Below, one piece after another: positions 8,939 through 17,024 of a stretch of DNA of 64,000 nucleotides; the stretch's first letter is position 1; every line of letters starts with the position of its first letter. The stretch spans positions 1-64,000 of the forward strand of contig NZ_JAMQKA010000003.1 of NCBI RefSeq assembly GCF_031569985.1, read 5' to 3'. Source of the DNA: JAMQKA01 sp031569985 (GTDB lineage: Bacteria > Bacteroidota > Rhodothermia > Balneolales > Balneolaceae). Under the pieces are notes generated by a model that was not told where the DNA came from, ran no database searches, and saw nothing but the letters and a program-made list of their open reading frames with translations. A program made the position numbers and the translations under genes.

Positions 8939-10954
8939 ATGCAAAACGTTACAAGGAAGTTATTTGGGTTTTACTTATTTACCTTTTTTGCCCTCTCATT
9001 ATTATTGATACCTCCTGCCCATCTCTTTGCCCAATCCCAGGAAATTGCAGAATTTACGGTAAAAGCCGGCGAATATGATCGCAATAACACACCGGTTAGC
9101 GCTTCTCTTGAAGGAATTCCCCTTGGGCTTCAAACAGGCCAGGAACTGCAGCTCTATGAAATTGTAGACGGTAATGAAGAACCGGTAGCATCACAAATGG
9201 ACGCTTCAGGATATAGCAAAACCCTGCGCTGGGTACTTCGCGGAGAAACACCAGCGGGCGCCAAAAGAAATTATATATTAAAGCGGGAAGCCGAAGAAAC
9301 AACGGCTGATACTGAAAAAGCGGTTCATTTTACTGATGATGGCGAATCCCTGACGTTGCAAGTTGATGAAAAAAGAGTATTGAGTTATCGGTATGCCCCG
9401 ATGGCACCGCCGGAAGGCGTTTCTGATCTGTATACACGCAGTGGCTACATTCACCCGCTCTGGACGCCGGAAGGAGAAGTTTTGACCAGGATCCAGCCTT
9501 CCGATCATTACCATCATTACGGTATTTGGAATCCTTGGACGCACACTGAGTTTGAAGGGCGTGAGATTGACTTTTGGAACCTGGGCGACGGTGAAGGAAC
9601 AGTTCGGCACAAATCGATTCCCCAAACGATTGAAGGTGATGTGTATGGTGGATTCGAGGCATTGCTAAACCATGTGGATCTGAAAGCCCCTTCAGGAGAA
9701 AAAGTTACGCTGAATGAAAAGTGGGAAGTCAAAGTTTGGAATGTTGATCCGGAAAATGACGTCTGGTTGATCGATTTTGTCTCCACGCTGAACCCCGCTT
9801 CTGAATCACCGTTGACAATTAAAGCCTATCGCTACCAGGGATTCAGCCTGCGAGCTACCGAAAAGTGGAATGACGATACGGCTACACTGTTGACCTCTAA
9901 AGGTATGAACAAAAGCAACGGTAACGGCACGCGTGCTCGCTGGACCGATATCAACGGTGTGTCTGATACCCAGTCGGGTAGTTCTGGCATCTTATTCATG
10001 ACGCACCCCGGAAACCAGAATTTTCCTGAGCAGTTACGGATTTGGCCGACAGGAGCCAATAATGGAGAAGGAAATGTCTATTTCAACTTTAATCCTGCAC
10101 AAGAACAGGACTGGAAGCTCAATCCAGGCAATAGCTATAGCCTGAAATACCGCATGATGGTGTATGACGGCAAAATTCAGCCGGTCGACGCCGAAAGCTA
10201 CTGGCAAGATTTTGGTCACCCACCTGAAGTTGAAGTAAAAAATACTGCCCTTAAAGGGACTCGCGTTCTTGTGTATACCAAAAACGGGGAAGGCTATGTG
10301 CACGAAAACATCCCCAACAGCATTGAGATGATCAGGGAGCTGGGTGAGAAATATGATTTCACAGTCGATGCTTCTGAGAATCCGGCAGATTTTACTGCTG
10401 AGAATCTCCAAAAATATGATGCCCTGATATTCTCAAATACCAACAACGATGTGTTTGACAATGAAGCACAACACCAGGCGTTTCAAAATTATATTCAGAA
10501 TGGTGGAAATTTCGTAGGCATTCACTCCGTATCTGGTTCGGAGCGCGACTGGCCATGGTTCTGGAGTTTGCTCGGTGGGACCTTTCATCGTCATGCGCCA
10601 TTCCAGGAATTTACCGTGAAGGTTACAGATCACTCACATCCTTCCACCTCATTTTTGAAAGATGAGTGGGTTCGTGAAGATGAATGCTATTATTTGAAAC
10701 AACTTAATCCGAATGTAAATGTATTATTGCATGCGGATATGACTACCGTAGAGGATGAGGAAAAAAGTCAATATCCGGGAGATGTCTTTGGTGATAGGTT
10801 TCCGCTCGCGTGGTATCATGAGTCTGAAGGCGGTCGCTCTTGGTATACGAGTCTGGGGCACAGCGTGGAAGATTACGACGATCCGGTATTCACGCAGCAC
10901 GTTCTTGGCGGTATTGAATGGGCCGTATCAGGTGGATCACTTCAAGAAAATTAA
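8939..10954 (+). CDS. Secreted DUF6807 (PmoA-like) / ThuA fusion protein
   Basis: A signal peptide (cleaved near HLFAQ) is followed by a DUF6807 domain (about 40-400). This domain was named 'methane oxygenase PmoA' but is common in sugar-catabolic clusters, and its markers here are SGYIHPLWTP, DHYHHYGIWNPWTHTEFEG and IDFWNLGDGEG. The C-terminal domain (about 440-670) is ThuA/trehalose-utilisation, a class-I glutamine-amidotransferase-like fold (ALIFSNTNNDVFDN, GGNFVGIHS, PLAWYHESEGGRSWYTSLGH). ThuA works with the Gfo/Idh/MocA enzyme ThuB in keto-sugar metabolism in rhizobia, and a Gfo/Idh/MocA gene starts 26 bases downstream here. A role in processing an oxidised sugar in the periplasm is inferred. 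The exact reaction of either domain is unknown. Confidence 0.82.
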   Translation: MQNVTRKLFGFYLFTFFALSLLLIPPAHLFAQSQEIAEFTVKAGEYDRNNTPVSASLEGIPLGLQTGQELQLYEIVDGNEEPVASQMDASGYSKTLRWVLRGETPAGAKRNYILKREAEETTADTEKAVHFTDDGESLTLQVDEKRVLSYRYAPMAPPEGVSDLYTRSGYIHPLWTPEGEVLTRIQPSDHYHHYGIWNPWTHTEFEGREIDFWNLGDGEGTVRHKSIPQTIEGDVYGGFEALLNHVDLKAPSGEKVTLNEKWEVKVWNVDPENDVWLIDFVSTLNPASESPLTIKAYRYQGFSLRATEKWNDDTATLLTSKGMNKSNGNGTRARWTDINGVSDTQSGSSGILFMTHPGNQNFPEQLRIWPTGANNGEGNVYFNFNPAQEQDWKLNPGNSYSLKYRMMVYDGKIQPVDAESYWQDFGHPPEVEVKNTALKGTRVLVYTKNGEGYVHENIPNSIEMIRELGEKYDFTVDASENPADFTAENLQKYDALIFSNTNNDVFDNEAQHQAFQNYIQNGGNFVGIHSVSGSERDWPWFWSLLGGTFHRHAPFQEFTVKVTDHSHPSTSFLKDEWVREDECYYLKQLNPNVNVLLHADMTTVEDEEKSQYPGDVFGDRFPLAWYHESEGGRSWYTSLGHSVEDYDDPVFTQHVLGGIEWAVSGGSLQEN

Positions 10955-10980
10955 GATTAAATCAAAAACAGGATATAGTT

Positions 10981-12417
10981 ATGGATAGCAAGAAGAATGG
11001 TAACAAAATGTCACGGCGCGAATATTTAAAAACTTCGGCGATGGGTACAGCCGGACTGTTTTTTGCTCCTTCTATCGTTCCGGCCTCTGTGCTGGGTCCG
11101 AATCCGCCCAGCGAGAAGATTAATATCGGGCAGATTGGCTGTGGACGTATCGCCCGGGGACACGATCTTATGGAAACAATGGGCTATGATGTGGCGCGTG
11201 TAGTGGCAGCGTGTGATGTGGATATTGACCGCGCGCGGGAAGGAAAAGAGCTGATTGAAAACTATTATGCAAAGGAAAAAGGCAAGAAAAATTATGTCGA
11301 TGTTGCCGTCTACCAGGATTATCGTGAGATGCTGCAGGATCCGGAAATCGATGCCGTAATCATAAGTACACCGGACCACTGGCATGCCCAGCCGGCCATA
11401 GAAGCTGCGCTGGCAGGAAAGGACATTTACCTGCAAAAGCCGGCCTCACTTACTGTTGAAGGAGGACGCGCCATGAGCGATATCATTCATCGCACGGGCA
11501 CCGTCTTTCAGATCGGAAGCCAGCAGCGCTCTGTTAACCCGTGGCCACAGTTTAAGCGTGCTTGTGAACTGGTACGGAACGGCCGCATCGGAGAATTGCA
11601 GAGTGTGGAAGTAGGACTTCCCGGCGATCCCGGTGGCGGAGACCCCACACCGATGCCGGTTCCGAAAAGCCTGGATTACGACATGTGGCTGGGCTCTACT
11701 CCCGATAAGCCATACACTGAACAGCGCGTACATCCAGAAGAGGGATATTCGCGTCCCGGTTGGTTGCGCATCGAGCAGTTTAGTGCTGGCATGATTACCG
11801 GTTGGGGCGCTCACCATATCGATGCGGCGCACTGGGGCATGGGCACCGAGTACACTGGGCCGGTTGAGGTTGAAGCTACAGCGGAGTTCCCAACAGACGA
11901 TCCCAACTACGATGGACTCTGGAACGTGCACGGCGATTTCAAAGTGACTGCCAAATACGATAACGGCGTTATCATGACCGTAGGTGGTGATAACAAGCAG
12001 GGTGTTCGCTTTGTAGGTTCTGAGGGCTGGATTTATGTCTCCCGCGGCGATGTGGGCGTAACGGCCAGCGATCCGGTCAGCGAGCAGAAGCAGACCGAAT
12101 CATTCCAGGCCAGCGATGCCAAGATACTACAGTCCGAAATTGGTGATAATGAAATTCACCTGTATGAAAGTGAAGAACAGCACGGCAACTGGCTGAAGTG
12201 CATTAAATCGCGTGAACTGACCGTTGCTCCGGCAGAAGTGGCTCACCGGTCCTGCAGCGCCTGCCTTATTTCCCACATTGCGATGAAGCTTCCGCGCAAG
12301 CTGTATTGGGATCCTGTCAATGAGCGCTTCAAGAATGACGACGAAGCTAACTCAATGCTTTCACGCTCGCAACGGGCACCGTGGGGCATTGACCATATCG
12401 ACGGGCTTAAATTATAA
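10981..12417 (+). CDS. Tat-exported Gfo/Idh/MocA family oxidoreductase (1)
   Basis: The start at 10981 gives an N-terminus with a twin-arginine motif (SRREYLK) and hydrophobic stretch. A longer frame beginning at 10918 overlaps the previous gene and lacks any signal, so it is rejected. The Rossmann fold follows (GQIGCGRIARGHD, then STPDHWHAQPAIEAALAGKDIYLQKP with the family Lys-Pro) and then the C-terminal alpha/beta domain (WGAHHIDAAHWGMG). The enzyme would be exported folded with NAD(P) bound and act on a carbohydrate in the periplasm. GH109-type glycosidases share this architecture, so NAD-dependent glycoside cleavage is an alternative to simple oxidation. At 478 residues it is of normal length. 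A terminator follows it. Confidence 0.9.
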   Translation: MDSKKNGNKMSRREYLKTSAMGTAGLFFAPSIVPASVLGPNPPSEKINIGQIGCGRIARGHDLMETMGYDVARVVAACDVDIDRAREGKELIENYYAKEKGKKNYVDVAVYQDYREMLQDPEIDAVIISTPDHWHAQPAIEAALAGKDIYLQKPASLTVEGGRAMSDIIHRTGTVFQIGSQQRSVNPWPQFKRACELVRNGRIGELQSVEVGLPGDPGGGDPTPMPVPKSLDYDMWLGSTPDKPYTEQRVHPEEGYSRPGWLRIEQFSAGMITGWGAHHIDAAHWGMGTEYTGPVEVEATAEFPTDDPNYDGLWNVHGDFKVTAKYDNGVIMTVGGDNKQGVRFVGSEGWIYVSRGDVGVTASDPVSEQKQTESFQASDAKILQSEIGDNEIHLYESEEQHGNWLKCIKSRELTVAPAEVAHRSCSACLISHIAMKLPRKLYWDPVNERFKNDDEANSMLSRSQRAPWGIDHIDGLKL

Positions 12418-12425
12418 GATAGTTT

Positions 12426-12460
12426 GTAAGGGCACGATTTAACGTGCCCTTACATTTATC
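12426..12460 (+). terminator. Rho-independent terminator after Gfo/Idh/MocA (1)
   Basis: An 11-bp perfect stem (GTAAGGGCACG at 12426-12436 with 12443-12453) and a 6-base loop, followed by a T-rich tail (ATTTATCT). Confidence 0.7.
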
Positions 12461-12504
12461 TGGCAACGAGTCAAAACGAACATCTTAATTTCCATTATAA
12501 AATA

Positions 12505-13917
12505 GTGAAGAATTTAGCTCTCAAACGCTACACGTTCCTTTTACTAGTACCAATGCTTTTTTATGCCTGCTCAGGTTCTGAAACCGGTGAAAGTCCCCAA
12601 ACGACAAACCAATTTACCGGGGCGGACGGCGAAGTGAAATTAATGACCGTTGATCCGGGGCATTTCCATGCCTCGCTGGTCCAGAAGTATGGATACGACC
12701 AGGTTGATTCTGTGGCGTATGTCTATGCACCTGAAGGGTCCGACGGCCTACAGCGCCACCTTGACCGAATAGAGCAGTACAACAATCGCGAAGAAGATCC
12801 AACAAACTGGGTGGAAGAGGTGTATACTGGTCCCGATTTCTTCGAGAAGATGATTGAAGAACAGCCGGGGAACGTAGTTGTACTTGCCGGTAATAATGCT
12901 AAAAAGACCAGCTACATTAAACAATCGGTCGATGCCGGCCTGAATGTACTTTCAGATAAACCAATGGTCATTAAGCCTGAACGATTTTCTATGCTGAAGC
13001 AGGCTCTTTCCCAGGCTCACGAAAACGGGATATTGCTCTATGATATCATGACGGAGCGATTCGAAATTACAACCTTGCTGCAACGGAAACTTTCACGGGA
13101 TACCGATGTTTTTGGGACAATTGTGGAAGGGACTCCAGAAAACCCGGCGATCACCAAGGAAAGTGTACATCACTTTTTTAAGTATGTCTCGGGTCAACCT
13201 CTGACACGCCCGGGTTGGTTTTTTGACGTAGATCAGCAGGGTGAGGCAATTGTGGATGTATCCACGCACTTGGTAGACCTTATCCTGTGGGAAACATATC
13301 CCGGTCAAGGCATTGACACCACAGATGTACAGGTGGTACAGGCTGACCGCTGGGCAACTGAGATGACTCCCGATGAATTCCAGAAAGTGACCCAGATGGA
13401 ATCCTATCCTGAATACCTGCAGGAGGACCTGGATGAGAATAATAACTTGCAGGTGTTCGCCAACGGTTCATTTGTGTTTACTGTCAATGGTGTTCACGGC
13501 AAAGTATCAGTTGAATGGAACTACCAGGCACCGGAGGGAACGGGCGATACGCACTATTCGATTATGCGGGGGACAAAGGCCAATCTCGTAATCCGGCAGG
13601 GCGAGGAGCAAAATTACGTGCCTACGCTATATGTTGAACCGATAGATGGTAATGGCGGCGATGAATATGAATCGGCCCTCAAAGATGCCATTGATGAAAT
13701 TTCTCAAGAATATCCGGGGCTATCATTAACTTCTTCAGAAAACGGCTGGCAAATCCAAATTCCAGAGGAGCACCGGGTAGGACACGAAGCTCATTTTGCC
13801 CAGGTAACAGAGCAGTACTTGCAATACTTGGTTGACGGTGAGATCCCGGAGTGGGAAAGAAGAAACATGCTAACAAAATACTTCCTCACCACCCAGGCCT
13901 ACGAGGCGAGCCGTTAG
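12505..13917 (+). CDS. Gfo/Idh/MocA-like lipoprotein with oxidoreductase C-terminal domain (2)
   Basis: The likely start is a GTG at 12505, which gives a good lipoprotein signal (LFYAC, Cys22). The mature part begins with an atypical Rossmann segment (LMTVDPGHFHASLVQKYGY), followed by NVVVLAGNNAKKTSYIKQSV and NVLSDKPMVI, which corresponds to the family Lys-Pro. The C-terminal half matches the 'putative oxidoreductase C-terminal' domain of Bacteroidota sugar loci (VSTHLVDLILWETYPGQ, VEWNYQAPEGTGDTHYS). It appears membrane-anchored in the envelope. The dinucleotide-binding Gly-rich loop is replaced by DPGHFH, so cofactor binding may differ from the two Tat-exported paralogues on either side. 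The substrate is unknown. Confidence 0.82.
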   Translation: MKNLALKRYTFLLLVPMLFYACSGSETGESPQTTNQFTGADGEVKLMTVDPGHFHASLVQKYGYDQVDSVAYVYAPEGSDGLQRHLDRIEQYNNREEDPTNWVEEVYTGPDFFEKMIEEQPGNVVVLAGNNAKKTSYIKQSVDAGLNVLSDKPMVIKPERFSMLKQALSQAHENGILLYDIMTERFEITTLLQRKLSRDTDVFGTIVEGTPENPAITKESVHHFFKYVSGQPLTRPGWFFDVDQQGEAIVDVSTHLVDLILWETYPGQGIDTTDVQVVQADRWATEMTPDEFQKVTQMESYPEYLQEDLDENNNLQVFANGSFVFTVNGVHGKVSVEWNYQAPEGTGDTHYSIMRGTKANLVIRQGEEQNYVPTLYVEPIDGNGGDEYESALKDAIDEISQEYPGLSLTSSENGWQIQIPEEHRVGHEAHFAQVTEQYLQYLVDGEIPEWERRNMLTKYFLTTQAYEASR

Positions 13918-13936
13918 TTCCTGTTCTAAATTGATG

Positions 13937-14036
13937 ATGATCGGCTCGACATTCTGCTAAATTTTGTGAACTTTTCCTGTCACTCCGGGAAACCGGAGCC
14001 GATCATTCTCTGGCCCAGCGAACAGTCGTTGGGCTA
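13937..14036 (+). ncRNA. Structured intergenic element: GNRA hairpin and second stem-loop
   Basis: Three nested or adjacent pairings are seen. ATGATCGGCTC (13937-13947) pairs with 13996-14006. CTCCGG-GAAA-CCGGAG (13983-13998) is a perfect hairpin with a GNRA tetraloop. An 11-bp stem with G-U wobbles (14011-14021 with 14026-14036) closes a 4-base ACAG loop. The first two pairings partly exclude each other. It could be a transcription end/leader structure between two operons or a small RNA; the function is not known. Confidence 0.35.
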
Positions 14037-14109
14037 CGAGATGATTTTAATATATTTACCAATCATTTTAATTATTTCCATCGTTACACAATTAATTGAA
14101 TACCTCTAA

Positions 14110-15237
14110 ATGCAAACGGAATATTTGAATTTTGAACACCGGGAAAGATCGGGATCCCTTTTCTTGGTACTGATTTTTGTTATTGGGATTCTTTTTGCTC
14201 TTCCAACACAACTTTTAGCTCAGAATGAAACGGTTGATAAAACGGTTGAACTTCAGGCTGTTGCAGGATTAAAATATGACAAAGTACGCTTTACGGTAGA
14301 ACCCGGTAGTACGGTCCGAATTACGCTGGAAAATGCCGATGAAATGATACACAATATGCTGATCGTAAAACCGGACACCAGGGTTGAGGTAGTAAAAGCA
14401 GCCGAGGCGATGGGGGAGCAGGGGATGCAGAATGATTTTGTTCCCCAGTCTGAAAATATACTTGCAAATACACCACTGCTGAAGCCGGGGGCAGAGGCTT
14501 CCATCATATTCAATGTGCCCGATCAAGAAGCGATTTATCCCTACGTTTGTACATATCCAGCTCATGGACTGGTGATGTACGGCGCCATCTATGCAACCGA
14601 AAATCCCGATGACTTGCCTCCGCTTGATGAGGATCCCAACATCCCGGAACCGGTTCGGAATGAGATGGCTGCTTCCAATGCCATGCATCCTTATGAGATG
14701 GAGATGCCCACCCTAACACGACTTTTTATGCCCGAATCGAGCCCTGCCTCAATAGCTGTGGGGATGGAAAAGAATCAATCCTACAACTGGGATGCTGGAT
14801 ACAGTTTCCTGCGGTACGTCTGGGACGGAGGTTATATCGATGCCTCGGACCAGTGGGATGCCAAAGCCCAAGAGGTCGCCGAAATTGAGGGTGATATTTA
14901 CTACCGAAATACAACCGGTTTCCCTTTCCGAGTGGCTCGGCAAGACTCTGTTCCCAATCCGGAGTTTGAAGGTTATCGCATGATTGACGGATATCCCCGG
15001 TTTATGTACAAGATGGGAAATATTTTAGTGCAGGAGTTGATACTACCAGCTGAAAATACACCTGGATTCCGTATAAAATATACCCTCGAGAATGTGGATC
15101 AGCCCATTTGGTATGCATTGAGCAATAACGATGACGTCCGCGTGGAGGTATCTAAGGGGACGATTGAGGAAGATATGGTGAAACTGACAGCCAACCAAGC
15201 CAGGGAATTTTCAATAACAATTATTTCTGAAGAGTAA
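14110..15237 (+). CDS. Secreted azurin-like cupredoxin protein with unknown C-terminal domain
   Basis: After a signal anchor/peptide (residues 17-38, ending LLAQ) comes a type-1 copper domain (about 42-165). Its ligands are His81 (EMIHNML), Cys147, His152 and Met156; the Cys-x4-His-x3-Met spacing is that of azurin. Residues 166-375 form a second, probably beta-rich domain that I do not recognise (WDAGYSFLRYVWDGGYIDAS, FPFRVARQD). It is probably an electron-transfer partner in the periplasm. The stop codon lies one base before the next reading frame, so it is translationally coupled to a dehydrogenase-like beta-propeller lipoprotein, which suggests a donor/acceptor pair. Copper binding follows from the residues; the partnership is inferred. 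Confidence 0.82.
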   Translation: MQTEYLNFEHRERSGSLFLVLIFVIGILFALPTQLLAQNETVDKTVELQAVAGLKYDKVRFTVEPGSTVRITLENADEMIHNMLIVKPDTRVEVVKAAEAMGEQGMQNDFVPQSENILANTPLLKPGAEASIIFNVPDQEAIYPYVCTYPAHGLVMYGAIYATENPDDLPPLDEDPNIPEPVRNEMAASNAMHPYEMEMPTLTRLFMPESSPASIAVGMEKNQSYNWDAGYSFLRYVWDGGYIDASDQWDAKAQEVAEIEGDIYYRNTTGFPFRVARQDSVPNPEFEGYRMIDGYPRFMYKMGNILVQELILPAENTPGFRIKYTLENVDQPIWYALSNNDDVRVEVSKGTIEEDMVKLTANQAREFSITIISEE

Positions 15238-15250
15238 AGTGAACTGTAGA

Positions 15251-16723
15251 ATGCAACGAATCTTATTTGGAATATTACTTATCGGGCTCATTGGATCGTC
15301 GGCCTGCCAGCAGGAATCCTCTCCACAAGGCCCAGCATACAGTGTTGAAACGATTGAAACGCCGGAGGGACTGAGCGTAGAAACCGGCGGACTTGACTTT
15401 TTGCCTGATGGACGGCTTATTGCCTGCTTTCGCAGGGGAGAGGTGATGACCTATGATTACGAAACGAAAACATGGGATCTGTTTGCTTATGGATTGCAGG
15501 ATCCGCTTTGGATCAAGGCCATCAACAACGATGAGGTGATGGTGATGCAGCGGGCTGAGCTAACACGCATTACTGATACTGACAAGGATGGAAAGGGCGA
15601 TCTCTATAAAACTGTTACTGACGATTTCGGCATGTCGGGCAACTATGCTGAGTTTGCCTACGGTCCCGAGATAGATAATGAGGGTAATTACTACATTGCG
15701 CTGAATACTGCGTCGGCGATGGCGGACGTCTATGATATTATGCGAGGTGAGTTTTCTCCCGCTGGACGCAAGGGGCGGATGTATTCGGCAGCGCCTTATC
15801 GGGGTTGGGTGATGAAGGTGAAGCCGGACGGCACTACGATTCCCTGGGCCAGTGGCCTCCGCTCTCCCAATGGACTTGAGCTGGACGATGAGGGCAACCT
15901 TTTTGTTCCCGACAACCAGGGTGATTGGCTGGGAACAAGCAAGCTCTACCATGTTGAAAAAGGTAATTTTTACGGTCACGCCCCCAGCCTGGTATGGGAA
16001 GAGGGATTTGAAGGCATTGAACCGCTCGAACTGCCTGTGCCGGTGCTTAATAAAATGCGCACTAAAGCCGCGATCCAGTTTCCTCACGGATTTTTTGTGA
16101 ACTCCCCGACGCAGCCGCTCATCGATCGTACCGGTGGAAAGTTCGGGCCGTTTACCGGGCAGATGTTTGTGGGGGAGATGAATCACAAGCGGATCGTTCG
16201 GGTGATGTTGGAAAAAGTGCAGGGACAATTCCAGGGAGCCACAACCTCATTTATCGATTCCACTGGACTTAAAATCGGTAACAACAGGCTGGCGTTTTCC
16301 CCGGAGGGAGATCTATGGGTGGGACAGACCGATCATGGCTGGCCGGGGGACCAGGGCATCCAGCGCATTACGTGGAACGGAATCGTGCCGATGGAGGTGC
16401 TGAATATGAGCCTTACTGAAGAAGGATTTGAACTCACTTTTACCAAACCGGTCCAGCCAGAAGCTGCTGGCAATCCCGATAACTACCATTTTGAGCGGTA
16501 TTTTTATCAGTATCACGAGGCGTACGGTTCTGATCGCTACGGTATCGAAACCATAAATGTGACAGGGGTCGAAGTCTCAGACGACCGCAAAAAGGTGAAC
16601 TTGACGCTTGAAAGGCTGGACCCCGACTTTATCTATGATATGCAGATCGAAGGATTGCACTCGGAAAGTGGAGATTCACTGGTTCACAACCGCGTGTACT
16701 ATACCCTCAATCGATTGAGATAA
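15251..16723 (+). CDS. Sorbosone/glucose-dehydrogenase-like beta-propeller lipoprotein
   Basis: The lipoprotein signal ends in GSSAC (Cys19 from the ATG at 15251; an in-frame GTG at 15239 would add four residues). The mature chain has repeated propeller-type segments: GGLDFLPDGRLIACFRRGEV, RITDTDKDGKGD, WASGLRSPNGLELDDEGN, NNRLAFSPEGDLWVGQTDHG. This is the pattern of PQQ-type glucose/sorbosone dehydrogenase-like six-bladed propellers. A small beta domain (about 390-490) follows. No CxxCH haem site is present, so electrons would have to leave by another carrier, and the cupredoxin encoded directly upstream is the natural candidate. The true substrate and whether PQQ is bound are unknown. Confidence 0.78.
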   Translation: MQRILFGILLIGLIGSSACQQESSPQGPAYSVETIETPEGLSVETGGLDFLPDGRLIACFRRGEVMTYDYETKTWDLFAYGLQDPLWIKAINNDEVMVMQRAELTRITDTDKDGKGDLYKTVTDDFGMSGNYAEFAYGPEIDNEGNYYIALNTASAMADVYDIMRGEFSPAGRKGRMYSAAPYRGWVMKVKPDGTTIPWASGLRSPNGLELDDEGNLFVPDNQGDWLGTSKLYHVEKGNFYGHAPSLVWEEGFEGIEPLELPVPVLNKMRTKAAIQFPHGFFVNSPTQPLIDRTGGKFGPFTGQMFVGEMNHKRIVRVMLEKVQGQFQGATTSFIDSTGLKIGNNRLAFSPEGDLWVGQTDHGWPGDQGIQRITWNGIVPMEVLNMSLTEEGFELTFTKPVQPEAAGNPDNYHFERYFYQYHEAYGSDRYGIETINVTGVEVSDDRKKVNLTLERLDPDFIYDMQIEGLHSESGDSLVHNRVYYTLNRLR

Positions 16724-17024
16724 ATTTAAGTCACTCCGGGAAGGTTTGCTTCGAATTAAGATTGTGTTCGTTATATTAACTTGAGTTCGATATAAGAATT
16801 ACTAACATATACGAACTGTCATCGCGAGGAGGCTTTGTAGACAGGTATTGACTTCACGATGAGGTCGACGTGGAGATCTCCCTGTTGGTTTTTTGTTCAT
16901 CTACTCTGGAGGTTGCCTCCCGAGAGTTGCTGAATCCCACGCAATGACAGATTTTATATCGAGCTGACGTGATATTCGGTATGTAGTTATTCGGATTATT
17001 AAACATCAATAAAATCAGGATGTT
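16724..17024. other. Intergenic region carrying interspersed repeat R1
   Basis: This 301-base gap contains one copy of the R1 repeat (16816-16950) and otherwise AT-rich sequence before the next gene. No convincing gene was seen. Confidence 0.6.
16816..16950 (+). repeat. Interspersed repeat R1, copy 1
   Basis: It starts CTGTCATCGCGAGGAGGC and ends CGCAATGACAG, so the outer seven bases are inverted repeats (CTGTCAT/ATGACAG). The first ~65 bases reappear in inverse orientation at 30147-30211 with only a few changes. The short-repeat form is like the non-coding palindromic repeats common in Bacteroidota genomes. Confidence 0.75.

Noticed and set aside
10918..10980. Longer N-terminus for the first Gfo/Idh/MocA protein
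   Set aside because: It would overlap the DUF6807-ThuA gene and displace the Tat signal from the N-terminus.
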